Shown: piece by piece, positions 1-8,957 of the stretch
Layout: the number at the start of each line of letters is the position of its first letter
Numbering within the stretch: the stretch's first letter is position 1
From: Bacteroidales bacterium
GTDB lineage: Bacteria > Bacteroidota > Bacteroidia > Bacteroidales > UBA3824
NCBI GenBank assembly: GCA_017417315.1
Contig: JAFPZK010000046.1
Span: forward strand, 177,743-241,742
Length of the DNA: 64,000 nucleotides
Reading direction: 5' to 3'
Program-made: the position numbers and the translations under genes
Notes under the pieces: model-generated
What the model was told of the DNA's origin: nothing
The model's database searches: none
Seen by the model: only the letters and a program-made list of their open reading frames with translations

Positions 1-1204
1 AAAAGTCGAAATTCCGTGTGTTTGGGTCTTCTAACTTTTCTTTTATCTGTTTTAGTTTGTTGTCGAACTCGGCTTTTTTGTCTTTGATTCCTTTGTATTT
101 CCAATGAGCCGCAAAACCGTATTCGGCGATTTCGTTCATTCTTTCGCTGCGGATTTGTATTTCTACCCAACGTTTTGTTTTTGCGTCATAAACCGTAACG
201 TGATATGCCTCATAGCCGTTTTCTTTCGGTGAAGTTACCCAATCACGGGTTCTTTCGGGGTGTACGTAATAATCTTCTGAAATCAGGTTGACGATTTTCA
301 GACATTCTTCTTTTTCGTGAGTCTCGTCGCTCGGAGTGAAAATTATTCGTAAGGCAAACTTGTCATAAACCTCGTCAAAACTTACGTGCTTTTTCTGCAT
401 TTTCTGATAAATGGAATATACGCTTTTAGGTCTTCCCTTTATGTCGAATTTTATTCCGTTTTGGACGAGTTTTGCAATTATAGGCAAACTGAATTGATTA
501 ATATATCTGATTGACTCGTTCTCTGACAGTTGCATCAACGAGTTAATCTTTTTGTACGCATCGTTTTCTAAAAATTTGAAAACGAGAACTTCGAGTTCGG
601 TTTTTATTTTGCTGAGTCCCAAGCGGTGTGCAAGCGGAACGTATATTTGCCGTGTTTCGTATGCCACTTTAAATTGGTCATCTTTTTCCCTTACTTCCAG
701 AGTTCTCAGGTTTGCAAGTCTGTCGGCAAGTTTTACTAAAATTATTCTGATGTCATCGGTGATTCCCAGAATGATTTTTTTGTAAACCTCCGGCTCTGAA
801 TCTTTGAAATATTCGCTTGTGCCTTTTATTTTTGCGAGTGATTCTACGATAAAAGCCACTTTTTCGTCGAAAATATTTGTTATGTCGTCTTTACTATAAC
901 CGGTTTGAAATGTTATTTCATGCAAAAGAGCGCAGACAGCCCCTGTTTTGCCCAATCCTATGTCCTGAATCACTATCGACATAACATCGAACAAATGGTA
1001 AATAAAACTATCTCCTGTTCTGCGTTTTTGTCCTTTGTAAACGTCCCTTGCGAGGTTGTACGCTTTTCTGACGACGGCTTTGTCGGCATCCGTCTTAAAA
1101 TAAAGATTGCCTGCCATCAACTGTTCGAACATTCTGTCCGTATCCTCTTCGGTGTAAGGTTTTCTGTGCAGAATTTCTTCGGCCTTTGTCAATTCTTTTG
1201 CCAT
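1..1204 (-). CDS. relA: RelA/SpoT-family (p)ppGpp synthetase, C-terminus beyond the left edge
   Basis: About 401 residues are visible by translating the reverse strand from the ATG at 1204; the gene runs off the left end, so the TGS and ACT regulatory domains are not seen. The family makes or degrades the stringent-response alarmone (p)ppGpp in the cytoplasm. The synthetase domain looks intact: GRPKSVYSIYQKM at about residues 257-269, FDEVYDKFALRI at 276-287, then NGYEAYHVTV and EIQIRSERMNEIAEYG, ending in FAAHWKYK. The N-terminal HD domain is degraded: the usual LLHDxxED is LLHEITFQ (His95-Glu96) and LADRLHNMRT is LADRLANLRT. By comparison with characterised RSH enzymes I infer a synthetase with little or no hydrolase activity, so a second RSH should exist elsewhere. 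It starts 17 bp after the channel gene and is probably the third gene of the tsaD operon. Confidence 0.88.
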   Translation of the reverse strand, partial: MAKELTKAEEILHRKPYTEEDTDRMFEQLMAGNLYFKTDADKAVVRKAYNLARDVYKGQKRRTGDSFIYHLFDVMSIVIQDIGLGKTGAVCALLHEITFQTGYSKDDITNIFDEKVAFIVESLAKIKGTSEYFKDSEPEVYKKIILGITDDIRIILVKLADRLANLRTLEVREKDDQFKVAYETRQIYVPLAHRLGLSKIKTELEVLVFKFLENDAYKKINSLMQLSENESIRYINQFSLPIIAKLVQNGIKFDIKGRPKSVYSIYQKMQKKHVSFDEVYDKFALRIIFTPSDETHEKEECLKIVNLISEDYYVHPERTRDWVTSPKENGYEAYHVTVYDAKTKRWVEIQIRSERMNEIAEYGFAAHWKYKGIKDKKAEFDNKLKQIKEKLEDPNTRNFDF

Positions 1205-1221
1205 AATTTTTCAAAGTTTTT

Positions 1222-2091
1222 TTATTCGTCATCAAGTTTGTGTCCGCAATAAGGACAATAATGTTTTTTGCCGTCTTCCGATATATTTCCTTCCGGCTTT
1301 TCTTTTTCCTTCTCTTTTTTTTCTCTTTCTTCTCTCTTTTTCTCGCTGATTTTTTCCAAAAATCCTGCGCTGATAATACCCGTCGGCATAGCCACAAGTC
1401 CTATTCCGAGAAATGCCATCAAACTTCCGATAATTTTTCCCATAGGGGTTATCGGGAAAACATCGCCGTAACCGATTGTAGTCATCGTAACAAGTGCCCA
1501 CCAAAAACAGCCCAAAACATTCGGAAATTTGTCCGGTTGCAGCGAGTGTTCTGCATAAAACATTATAAACGAGGTGATTATCATTATTATGACGATTAAT
1601 CCCATTATGACCCCGATTTCAGAACGTTTTGTCCAAATAACGTCGGCAACAAGTTTCATCGAATCGTTGTAACGGGTGATTTTGAAAACTCTGAAAAACC
1701 TCATAAGTCTCAACATTCTCAAAACCCTCAAATCCAAACTTGTGAAGTCCAAATAGAAAGGCAGTATTGACAGCAAATCCACAATGCCGGCAAATGAAAA
1801 AATGTAACTTTTTATTCCATGCCAGCGTGATTTTCCTCTGTTTTCGGGCAATAAATGTGCCGTCAAAATTCTGATGATGTATTCTGCAGAAAACACCATC
1901 ACCGTAAAAAAGTCGAAAATCCTGAAATAATTTCTGTTCGGGATAAAAATGTCATCATCGGTTTCTAAAGCCATTTCGCCGACTGACAGAATAATCAAGA
2001 CCATCAAAAAATAATTAAAAAATTTTGACAGTTTGTTGTGTTCGTCGTTTTCGTCTACTATATAATAAAGTGCCTTTTCTATTGATTCCAT
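1222..2091 (-). CDS. Six-TM voltage-gated-type potassium channel
   Basis: A 289-residue inner-membrane protein of the voltage-gated ion channel superfamily. Visible features: several hydrophobic helices from about residue 23 on; an S4-like helix with regularly spaced arginines (LRVLRMLRLMRFFRVFKITR, about residues 120-140); a pore loop with the K+ selectivity filter TIGYGD (about 206-211); a lysine/glutamate-rich cytoplasmic tail; and a C-terminal CPYCGHKL, which resembles half of a zinc ribbon. Proteins of this type are tetrameric K+ channels. It lies 5 bp after tsaD and 17 bp before the RelA-like gene on the same strand, so the three are likely cotranscribed. Substrate is inferred from the filter; physiological role is unknown. 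Confidence 0.9.
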   Translation of the reverse strand: MESIEKALYYIVDENDEHNKLSKFFNYFLMVLIILSVGEMALETDDDIFIPNRNYFRIFDFFTVMVFSAEYIIRILTAHLLPENRGKSRWHGIKSYIFSFAGIVDLLSILPFYLDFTSLDLRVLRMLRLMRFFRVFKITRYNDSMKLVADVIWTKRSEIGVIMGLIVIIMIITSFIMFYAEHSLQPDKFPNVLGCFWWALVTMTTIGYGDVFPITPMGKIIGSLMAFLGIGLVAMPTGIISAGFLEKISEKKREEREKKEKEKEKPEGNISEDGKKHYCPYCGHKLDDE

Positions 2092-2096
2092 AAAAT

Positions 2097-3116
2097 TTAG
2101 AATTTTAACCTTGCATCGGGAGCCAAGTCCATAGACGCAAATTCATGTTTAAAAAACTTAAAATAACCTGCACCGGCAATCATTGCTGCATTGTCGGTAG
2201 TGAATTTTCTTTCGGGAATAAAAACTTCCCAGCCGAGTTTTTGAGCGGTTAACGTCAAAGTGTCCCTCAATTCGGAATTTGCCGCAACGCCGCCGCCGAT
2301 TGTAATTTGTTTTATGCCCGTTTCTTTTACCGCCTTTTTTAATTTGTCTATTAAAATGCTGATAATAGTAAACTGTAACGAGGCGCACAAATCGTCAATG
2401 TTTTCGTCAATAAAGTTGGGATTTGTAGCGATTTCGTCTCTCAAAAAGTACAGAAACGAGGTTTTTAGTCCTGAAAAACTAAAATCAAGACCTTTTATAT
2501 TAGGTTTTGCAAAATTGAATCTTTTGGGATTACCTTGATGAGCGTGTTTGTCGATAACGGGACCTCCCGGATAGCCGAGACCCATAACTTTTGCGCATTT
2601 GTCAAAAGCCTCTCCTGCGGCATCGTCTATTGTGCTGCCGATGATTTCCATATCGAAATAATCCTTCACCTTTATTATTTGAGTGTGTCCGCCGGAGACC
2701 AAAAGTGTCAGAAACGGAAATTCAGGATTCTTTTTTATATTGTCTTTTTCGTGGACAAACTGACTTAAAACGTGTCCTTGAAGGTGATTGATTTCAATCA
2801 TAGGACACCCTAAGGCAAGAGAAAAGCCTTTTGCAAAGGATACTCCTACAAGTAGCGAACCTAAAAGTCCGGGACCTCTTGTAAAAGCCACCGCCGAAAT
2901 TTCGTCCTTTGAAATACCCGCATCTTTTATCGCTTTGTCAACCACGGGAATGATATTCTGCTGGTGTGCCCTCGAAGCGAGTTCGGGGACAACACCGCCG
3001 TAAGCGGAATGTACTGCCTGACTTGCTATGACGTTAGAGAGCAAAACCCCGTCCGAAACTATTGCTGCGGAGGTGTCATCGCAAGAGGATTCTATACCTA
3101 AGATATTGATTTTCAA
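2097..3116 (-). CDS. tsaD: tRNA N6-adenosine threonylcarbamoyltransferase TsaD
   Basis: TsaD (339 residues, usual length) transfers the threonylcarbamoyl group from TC-AMP to A37 of ANN-decoding tRNAs, together with TsaB and TsaE. Diagnostic sequence: N-terminal GIESSCDDTSAAIV, the metal-binding segment NHLQGHVLSQF, the ATPase-fold loops VSGGHTQI and FSFSGLKT, and GGGVAANSELR near the C-terminus. The ATG at 3116 gives the conserved N-terminus. It is the first gene of a three-gene minus-strand run (tsaD, K+ channel, relA-like), transcribed divergently from rpsA, with a -7 element at 3182-3189. Confidence 0.97.
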   Translation of the reverse strand: MKINILGIESSCDDTSAAIVSDGVLLSNVIASQAVHSAYGGVVPELASRAHQQNIIPVVDKAIKDAGISKDEISAVAFTRGPGLLGSLLVGVSFAKGFSLALGCPMIEINHLQGHVLSQFVHEKDNIKKNPEFPFLTLLVSGGHTQIIKVKDYFDMEIIGSTIDDAAGEAFDKCAKVMGLGYPGGPVIDKHAHQGNPKRFNFAKPNIKGLDFSFSGLKTSFLYFLRDEIATNPNFIDENIDDLCASLQFTIISILIDKLKKAVKETGIKQITIGGGVAANSELRDTLTLTAQKLGWEVFIPERKFTTDNAAMIAGAGYFKFFKHEFASMDLAPDARLKF

Positions 3117-3181
3117 TTTTTAATTACTTTTTATAACAAACTTTATTCAAACCCCTAAGTTACGGTTTTTAATGTTAACGG

Positions 3182-3189
3182 CAAAATTA
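3182..3189 (-). promoter_or_regulatory. -7 promoter element of tsaD
   Basis: On the minus strand this reads TAATTTTG, matching the Bacteroidota -7 consensus TAnnTTTG, 66 bp before the tsaD ATG. The surrounding 3117-3358 spacer is extremely AT-rich and holds the divergent tsaD and rpsA promoters; I see no gene in it. Confidence 0.6.
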
Positions 3190-3257
3190 TTTTTTATAAA
3201 AAACATTTAATAATAAAAATTTAACACAAAAAAAACATCAAAAAGTTTAAAAAAAGT

Positions 3258-3289
3258 TTTATAAATCAAAAAAATATATGTAAATTTGC
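3258..3289 (+). promoter_or_regulatory. Promoter of rpsA
   Basis: TAAATTTG at 3282-3289 matches TAnnTTTG. The upstream TTTT/TTTA at 3258-3262 is a weak -33 match. The rpsA leader would be about 60 nt of A/T-rich sequence. Confidence 0.6.
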
Positions 3290-3358
3290 AACGGAATTTA
3301 TATCTACAAATAAAGTCTAACACATTAAAGAATAATATTAAAAAATTTATAAAAATTA

Positions 3359-5248
3359 ATGACACCGAAAAAAAATAATCAGGGTTACGAAGAAGAAGAA
3401 CTCATCGAACAGAAAGTTCAGTCTTCGGAAAATTCAGTTCAAGAAACTGAAGAAGAGGAAGTGATTCCTATGAATTCTTACAAATCAAACGCATCTACGA
3501 TGGATTTTGATTGGGACAATGTTTCTAACAAAAAAGGCGACACTTATTCTCCTGACAAACGTAAGGATTTGGAAGCCGCTTACGATCAAACATTATCATC
3601 AGTAGTTGAAAATCAAGTAGTTGAAGGTACTGTTATCGCTGTTAACAGCCGTGAGGTAGTAGTCAGCATAGGCAGTAAATCAGAGGGTGTAATCAGTGCG
3701 GGCGAGTTCCGTTACAACCCCGAACTTAAAAAAGGCGATACCGTAGAGGTTTACGTTGAAAATCAAGAAGATAAAAACGGTTCGCTTGTACTTTCTCACA
3801 AAAAAGCGCGTGCATTGCGCTCTTGGGACAGAGTTAATGAGGCTCTTGAAAAAGACGAAATTATCAAAGGTTACATCAAATGTCGTACAAAAGGCGGTAT
3901 GATTGTAGACGTATTCGGTATCGAAGCGTTCTTGCCGGGTAGTCAGATTGATGTTAAACCTATCAGAGATTACGATATTTACGTGGGCAAAACAATGGAA
4001 TTCAAAGTTGTTAAAATCAATTCTGAATTTAAAAACGTTGTTGTATCTCACAAAGCACTCATCGAGGCAGAACTCGAACAACAGAAAAAAGACATTATTT
4101 CTAAACTCGAAAAAGGTCAGATTCTCGAAGGCGTTGTTAAAAACATCACTTCTTACGGCGTATTCATCGACCTTGGCGGCGTAGATGGTCTTATTCATAT
4201 TACAGACCTTTCATGGGGCAGAGTATCTCATCCGGAAGAGGTTGTACACTTGGATCAGAAACTTCAAGTTGTTATCATCGACTTCGATGACGAGAAAAAA
4301 CGCATCGCTTTGGGTCTCAAACAACTTACCCCGCATCCGTGGGAAGCACTTGATCAGAACCTCAAAGTCGGCGACAAAGTTAAGGGTAAAGTTGTCGTTA
4401 TCGCTGATTACGGTGCATTCGTTGAAATCGCTCCGGGCGTAGAAGGTCTTATCCATGTTTCAGAAATGTCTTGGTCGCAGCACTTGCGTTCTGCACAAGA
4501 GTTCTTGAAAGTAGGTGATGAGGTTGAGGCTCAAATTCTTACTCTTGACAGAGAAGAAAGAAAGATGTCTTTGGGTATCAAACAACTCAAACCCGATCCT
4601 TGGGCTAACATCGAAGAAAAATATAAAGTAGGATCTAAACATACTGCAAAAGTACGCAACTTCACTAATTTCGGCGTATTCGTTGAAATCGAAGAAGGCG
4701 TTGACGGTTTGATTCACATTTCTGACCTCTCTTGGACTAAGAAAGTAAAACATCCTAACGAGTTTACTTCTATCGGAGCAGAAATCGAAGTTGTAGTTCT
4801 TGACATCGACAAAGATAACCGTCGTTTGAGCCTTGGTCACAAACAATTGGAAGAGAATCCTTGGGATACTTTCGAGACCATTTTCACCGTTGATTCAGTT
4901 CACGAAGGAACGATTTTGAGTCTTTTCGACAAGGGTGCAATCATCGCTTTGGAATACGGTATCGAAGGTTTTGCAACTCCGAGACATCTTGTAAAAGAAG
5001 ACGGTTCTCAGTGCAAAGTAGACGAGAAACTTCCGTTTAAGGTTCTCGAATTTTCTAAGGCTGCAAAACGTATCATCCTTTCTCACACAAGAGTTTGGGA
5101 AGATCCGAAACCGAGACAGAAACGCGAAAACAGCAAAGATAAAGAAGTTAAGAATATTATCAGCGATAATTCTAACAAATTTATGGATATGCTTGACAGC
5201 GATGCTGCAAAGGCCTTGAAAGAAAAATTCGACGGTAAGGCAGAATAA
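3359..5248 (+). CDS. rpsA: 30S ribosomal protein S1
   Basis: A 629-residue S1 protein with six S1 RNA-binding (OB-fold) repeats after an acidic N-terminal tail. Approximate repeats: 82-150, 165-235, 251-323, 337-409, 423-496 and 508-578. Repeats 3-5 are the most canonical, with VDGLIHITDLSW, VEGLIHVSEMSW and VDGLIHISDLSW. S1 recruits mRNA to the 30S subunit, which matters in Bacteroidota because their genes rarely have Shine-Dalgarno sequences. Codon use is strongly biased, as expected for a highly expressed gene. The ATG at 3359 lies after a long A/T leader without SD. It is followed 33 bp later by a STAS gene that may be cotranscribed. Confidence 0.97.
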   Translation: MTPKKNNQGYEEEELIEQKVQSSENSVQETEEEEVIPMNSYKSNASTMDFDWDNVSNKKGDTYSPDKRKDLEAAYDQTLSSVVENQVVEGTVIAVNSREVVVSIGSKSEGVISAGEFRYNPELKKGDTVEVYVENQEDKNGSLVLSHKKARALRSWDRVNEALEKDEIIKGYIKCRTKGGMIVDVFGIEAFLPGSQIDVKPIRDYDIYVGKTMEFKVVKINSEFKNVVVSHKALIEAELEQQKKDIISKLEKGQILEGVVKNITSYGVFIDLGGVDGLIHITDLSWGRVSHPEEVVHLDQKLQVVIIDFDDEKKRIALGLKQLTPHPWEALDQNLKVGDKVKGKVVVIADYGAFVEIAPGVEGLIHVSEMSWSQHLRSAQEFLKVGDEVEAQILTLDREERKMSLGIKQLKPDPWANIEEKYKVGSKHTAKVRNFTNFGVFVEIEEGVDGLIHISDLSWTKKVKHPNEFTSIGAEIEVVVLDIDKDNRRLSLGHKQLEENPWDTFETIFTVDSVHEGTILSLFDKGAIIALEYGIEGFATPRHLVKEDGSQCKVDEKLPFKVLEFSKAAKRIILSHTRVWEDPKPRQKRENSKDKEVKNIISDNSNKFMDMLDSDAAKALKEKFDGKAE

Positions 5249-5281
5249 AAATGTTGTTTAACTGATAAATAATAATCAACT

Positions 5282-5647
5282 ATGGACGAGAAACAATTTG
5301 AAGTGGTAAAAAGAGACAACTACACCGTAATAAGCGTGTTAGTTGAAAAATTGGATACACATATTGCCCCTGCCGTTAAATCTGAATTGGTTTTGGTGGC
5401 CGGTAACGGAGAGAAGAACATAATAATAGATTTAAAAAAGGCACGCTATTGTGACAGTTCAGGGTTGAGTGCAATATTGGTTGCTAACAGACTTTGCAAA
5501 AATGCGGGTGGCACTTTTGTTTTGACGGGATTGCAAACCGCAGTTGAAAGACTAATATCAATTTCGCAACTTGACACCGTACTTAATATTACCGAAGACG
5601 TTGACAAGGCTGTGGAATTTATCAAGTCAAAAAACGAAGAGAAATAA
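5282..5647 (+). CDS. STAS-domain protein (anti-sigma factor antagonist type)
   Basis: A 121-residue single STAS domain. The loop CDSSGLSAI (about residues 57-65) contains the serine that partner kinases phosphorylate in SpoIIAA/RsbV-type proteins (Ser59 or Ser60). In the family, phosphorylation switches binding to an anti-sigma factor or other partner. No anti-sigma kinase is encoded next to it. A SpoIIE-type phosphatase, the kind of enzyme that dephosphorylates such proteins, is at 42.3-44.5 kb; a link between them is only inference. The gene lies 33 bp after rpsA and ends at a strong terminator. Confidence 0.88.
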   Translation: MDEKQFEVVKRDNYTVISVLVEKLDTHIAPAVKSELVLVAGNGEKNIIIDLKKARYCDSSGLSAILVANRLCKNAGGTFVLTGLQTAVERLISISQLDTVLNITEDVDKAVEFIKSKNEEK

Positions 5648-5668
5648 ATTGCAATCATAAGTAAAAAG

Positions 5669-5703
5669 ATGAGACTGGCTATTTTGTCAGTCTCATTTTT
5701 TTT
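5669..5703 (+). terminator. Rho-independent terminator after the STAS gene
   Basis: Perfect 9-bp stem, ATGAGACTG (5669-5677) with CAGTCTCAT (5688-5696), a 10-nt loop and a T tract to 5703. It closes the rpsA-STAS transcription unit. Confidence 0.9.
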
Positions 5704-5742
5704 GTTAAGCAATTAACAGACATAACAATAACTACAAATAAT

Positions 5743-6081
5743 ATGCTTTCAAAAATTAATTTCATCGGCATTTGTTTGATACTAATCACCGTTATTTTCG
5801 GTAATAAATTTGCCCCCGGACGGTATTGCGCTTATTATGAAAAAGATACGATTGCAGAATTCGGACCAACACTTTCCGATGAAAACGGAAAATTCTACAA
5901 TGCATCAATTGTAGGCACTTTCAGCGATGAAAGAGCAGCATTAAAACAGGAATACCCGACAGATTATCGTTATGTCATCATCAACTCTTGGTCAAACATT
6001 ATTGACAAAACCGTTGCGGGAATCGCTGCGGTTTTGTTAATTGTGAATGTTGTATTTTTTATGCGCAGAAAATTTTATTAA
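5743..6081 (+). CDS. Unrecognised two-TM protein
   Basis: A 112-residue protein I do not recognise. It has an N-terminal hydrophobic segment (FIGICLILITVIFG, about residues 7-20), a soluble stretch of about 60 residues containing two cysteines or tyrosine-rich motifs (GRYCAYYEKD, DYRYVIINSW), and a C-terminal helix (AGIAAVLLIVNVVFFM) ending in RRKFY. The soluble part probably lies outside the cytoplasmic membrane, flanked by two helices. It sits between the STAS terminator and the restriction-modification gene and shows no clear promoter of its own. Function unknown. Confidence 0.6.
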   Translation: MLSKINFIGICLILITVIFGNKFAPGRYCAYYEKDTIAEFGPTLSDENGKFYNASIVGTFSDERAALKQEYPTDYRYVIINSWSNIIDKTVAGIAAVLLIVNVVFFMRRKFY

Positions 6082-6108
6082 CATTAATAAAAAATCCGTT
6101 TTTATTAT

Positions 6109-6116
6109 TAATTTTG
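6109..6116 (+). promoter_or_regulatory. -7 element of the MmeI-like gene
   Basis: TAATTTTG matches TAnnTTTG. It overlaps the in-frame TTG at 6114, so that TTG cannot be the start; transcription should begin near 6122 and translation at the ATG at 6135. Confidence 0.6.
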
Positions 6117-6134
6117 CGACAAATAATAAAAACG

Positions 6135-8957
6135 ATGATTCTACAACAATCACAACAAGCAAAGGCTTTTATAACGTATTGGCAAGACAAAGGCGACGAA
6201 AAACAAGAAACTTCGCGCTTTTGGATTGACTTGTTGCGCAATGTCCTGAACATTCAAGAGCCGGAAAAATTCATAGAGTTTGAAAAAAAAGTCAAACTTG
6301 CGCATACCTCGTTTGTTGATGCTTATATTCCTAAAACAAAAGTTTTGATTGAGCAAAAAAGTTCGGACGTTGACCTTCATAAAGAATATCAACAGTCTGA
6401 CGGTAAAATGCTTACGCCGTTTCAGCAAGCCAAACGTTATGCAGATGAAATGCCGTGTTCAATAAAGCCGCGTTGGATTGTTGTCTGTAATTTTCAGGAG
6501 TTTTTGGTTTATGATTTGGAACAGCCACAAGCCGAACCTGAACAGATTTTTTTGAAAGATTTTGAAAAAGAGATTTACAGATTACAATTTTTAGTCGACG
6601 AAAATGCGCACCGCCTGACCCGTGAAGAAGAAATTTCGTTGAAAGCGGGCGAACTTGTGGGAAAACTTTACGATGCACTTTTAAAAGAATACATAAACCC
6701 GGATGCACAATCATTGATTTCTCTTAATATATTGTGTGTCAGGATTGTATTCTGCCTTTACGCCGAGGATGCAGGATTGTTTAAAAAACGCACGAGTTTT
6801 GAAGATTACATTAAAAGTTTTAATCTTGCCGATTTGCGTGACGGAATGATAAAACTTTTCAAAGCCTTAAACACAGAGATAAAAGACCGCGATAAATACG
6901 ATAAAAAATTAGAACCTTTTCCGTATGCTGACGGCGGATTGTTTATGGCGGAAGATATTGAAATCCCGAATTTTACGCAAGAAATTGTTGATGTTTTAAT
7001 CAATCATTGTGCGCCGTTTAATTGGAGCGAGATTTCGCCGACAATTTTCGGGGCATTGTTTGAATCGACGTTAAACCCCGTTACAAGGCGCGAGGGCGGA
7101 ATGCACTACACGTCAATTGCCAACATTCATAAACTTATTGACCCGCTTTTTATGGATGAATTGACGGAAGAATACAATGACATTATCAACGAAAAATGTT
7201 CTCTCACCGCTAAAAAACAAAAACTTTTTGCGTTTCAGCATAAGTTGGCAAATCTTAAATTTCTTGATCCAGCCTGCGGTAGCGGTAACTTTTTGACGGA
7301 AACTTATTTGTCATTGCGCCGTTTAGAAAACAAAATCATTGCTTTTATTAATGACGGCGAAAGGACTATCGGTTACGACGAGTTTATTATGGTAAAAATC
7401 AATCAGTTTTACGGAATTGAAATAAATGATTTTGCCGTAACGGTAGCCAAAACCGCCCTTTGGATTGCAGAGAGTCAGATGACAACCGAAACAGAAAAAA
7501 TTCTCGGTCAAAACATTAACTTTTTGCCGCTAAAAAGCAATTCAAATATTATTGAAGGCAATGCACTTAAAATAAATTGGAAAACGTTAAAACCCGAAGA
7601 TACAAGCATTTATTCGTTGCCTAACACGTTGTTTTTCGGTGCTATGGACGATACATCAAGATACAAACATTACGATTATATCATCGGAAATCCGCCGTTT
7701 GTGGGTGCGAGAATGATGTCGCCGGAACAAAAAAGCGAATTAGTGTCAAATTTCGGAAATATAAAAGACGTTCAGGATTTGGACTACGTAACTTGTTGGT
7801 ACAAAAAGGCTGCGGCATTGATAAAAAAGACAAAAATTCAAGCAGCATTTGTTTCAACAAACTCAATTTGTCAGGGTTCGCAAGTTCCGATTTTGTGGAG
7901 TGTTTTGTTCAAACAGTTTGACATCAAAATCAACTTTGCTTACCGCACTTTCAAATGGATAAGCGAAAGTTCTGATATGGCGGCTGTTCATTGCGTAATT
8001 GTAGGTTTTGCAAATTTTAACAGGAACGAAAAACTTTTGTTTGATTCAGGAAACAAACCGCGCAAAGTTAAAAATATTAGTCCGTATCTTACTGATTCTC
8101 CTAATATTTATGTTGAAGCAAGGAAAGATGTGCTTTGTTTCGGCATCCCAAAAATCAATATGGGAAATATGGCGCGGGACGGCGGTCATTTTTTCCTTTC
8201 AGAACAAGAAAAAGACGATGTTATAAAAAAATATCCCGAACTAAAAAAATGGATTCGTCCGGTTGTCGGTGCGGAAGAATTTATCAATAATAAAAAACGT
8301 TTTTGTTTTTGGCTCAACGGAATAACGCCCGAAGAAGTCAAAAATAACAAAATTCTTAAAGAAAGGGTTGAGGCTGTAAAAAAATTCCGGTTGTCATCAG
8401 AGGCAAAAACCACGCAAGGTTATGCCAAAAATCCGTACATTTGGGCGCAAATAGTACAACCTACAACCAATTTTATTGTTATACCCGTTGTGTCGTCAGA
8501 AAAACGTCTCTATGTTCCGATAGGATTTTTAACTCCCGACCATATACCGACAACACAGGTTCAAATTATTCCCGGTGCTGGGTTATATCATTTTGGCATT
8601 TTAACATCATCGGTTCACATGGCTTGGATGCGGTATGTCTGCGGACGGTTGAAATCGGATTACCGTTACAGCAAAGAAATTGTTTATAACAATTTCCCTT
8701 GGCCAGAAATTTCAGACAAGCAGAAACTTAAAATAGAAAAAACTGCGCAGAAAATTCTTGACGTGCGTGCTAAATATCCCGGCAATTCTTTTGCTGCGCT
8801 TTATGATGATATACTTATGCCGCCAGATCTCCGCAAAGCCCACCATGACAATGACCATGCCGTTTTGGAGGCTTACGGTTTCGACAAAAATATCACCGAA
8901 GACGAAATTGTTGAAAAACTTTTTGAATTGTATTTAAAATTACTAAAAAAATCATGA
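6135..8957 (+). CDS. MmeI-like type IIL/IIG restriction-modification enzyme
   Basis: A 940-residue single-chain enzyme that would both cut and N6-methylate DNA. Numbering is from the ATG at 6135. The N-terminal nuclease motif is Asp62 followed by Glu73-Gln74-Lys75 (VLIEQKS), a PD-(D/E)xK variant. A helical spacer follows. The gamma-class adenine methyltransferase has motif I DPACGSGNF at about 376-386 and motif IV NPPF at about 517-521. The C-terminal third should hold the target recognition domain; the segment YSKEIVYNNFPWP is typical of this family. In MmeI-type enzymes one polypeptide contains restriction, modification and recognition, so no partner is needed. No frameshift or missing motif is seen. 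It overlaps the next gene by 4 bp (ATGA). The recognition sequence cannot be read from the sequence. Confidence 0.9.
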   Translation: MILQQSQQAKAFITYWQDKGDEKQETSRFWIDLLRNVLNIQEPEKFIEFEKKVKLAHTSFVDAYIPKTKVLIEQKSSDVDLHKEYQQSDGKMLTPFQQAKRYADEMPCSIKPRWIVVCNFQEFLVYDLEQPQAEPEQIFLKDFEKEIYRLQFLVDENAHRLTREEEISLKAGELVGKLYDALLKEYINPDAQSLISLNILCVRIVFCLYAEDAGLFKKRTSFEDYIKSFNLADLRDGMIKLFKALNTEIKDRDKYDKKLEPFPYADGGLFMAEDIEIPNFTQEIVDVLINHCAPFNWSEISPTIFGALFESTLNPVTRREGGMHYTSIANIHKLIDPLFMDELTEEYNDIINEKCSLTAKKQKLFAFQHKLANLKFLDPACGSGNFLTETYLSLRRLENKIIAFINDGERTIGYDEFIMVKINQFYGIEINDFAVTVAKTALWIAESQMTTETEKILGQNINFLPLKSNSNIIEGNALKINWKTLKPEDTSIYSLPNTLFFGAMDDTSRYKHYDYIIGNPPFVGARMMSPEQKSELVSNFGNIKDVQDLDYVTCWYKKAAALIKKTKIQAAFVSTNSICQGSQVPILWSVLFKQFDIKINFAYRTFKWISESSDMAAVHCVIVGFANFNRNEKLLFDSGNKPRKVKNISPYLTDSPNIYVEARKDVLCFGIPKINMGNMARDGGHFFLSEQEKDDVIKKYPELKKWIRPVVGAEEFINNKKRFCFWLNGITPEEVKNNKILKERVEAVKKFRLSSEAKTTQGYAKNPYIWAQIVQPTTNFIVIPVVSSEKRLYVPIGFLTPDHIPTTQVQIIPGAGLYHFGILTSSVHMAWMRYVCGRLKSDYRYSKEIVYNNFPWPEISDKQKLKIEKTAQKILDVRAKYPGNSFAALYDDILMPPDLRKAHHDNDHAVLEAYGFDKNITEDEIVEKLFELYLKLLKKS

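Noticed and set aside
3680..5086. Long antisense and shifted frames inside rpsA
   Set aside because: They are by-products of strongly biased codon use in a gene with six S1 repeats.
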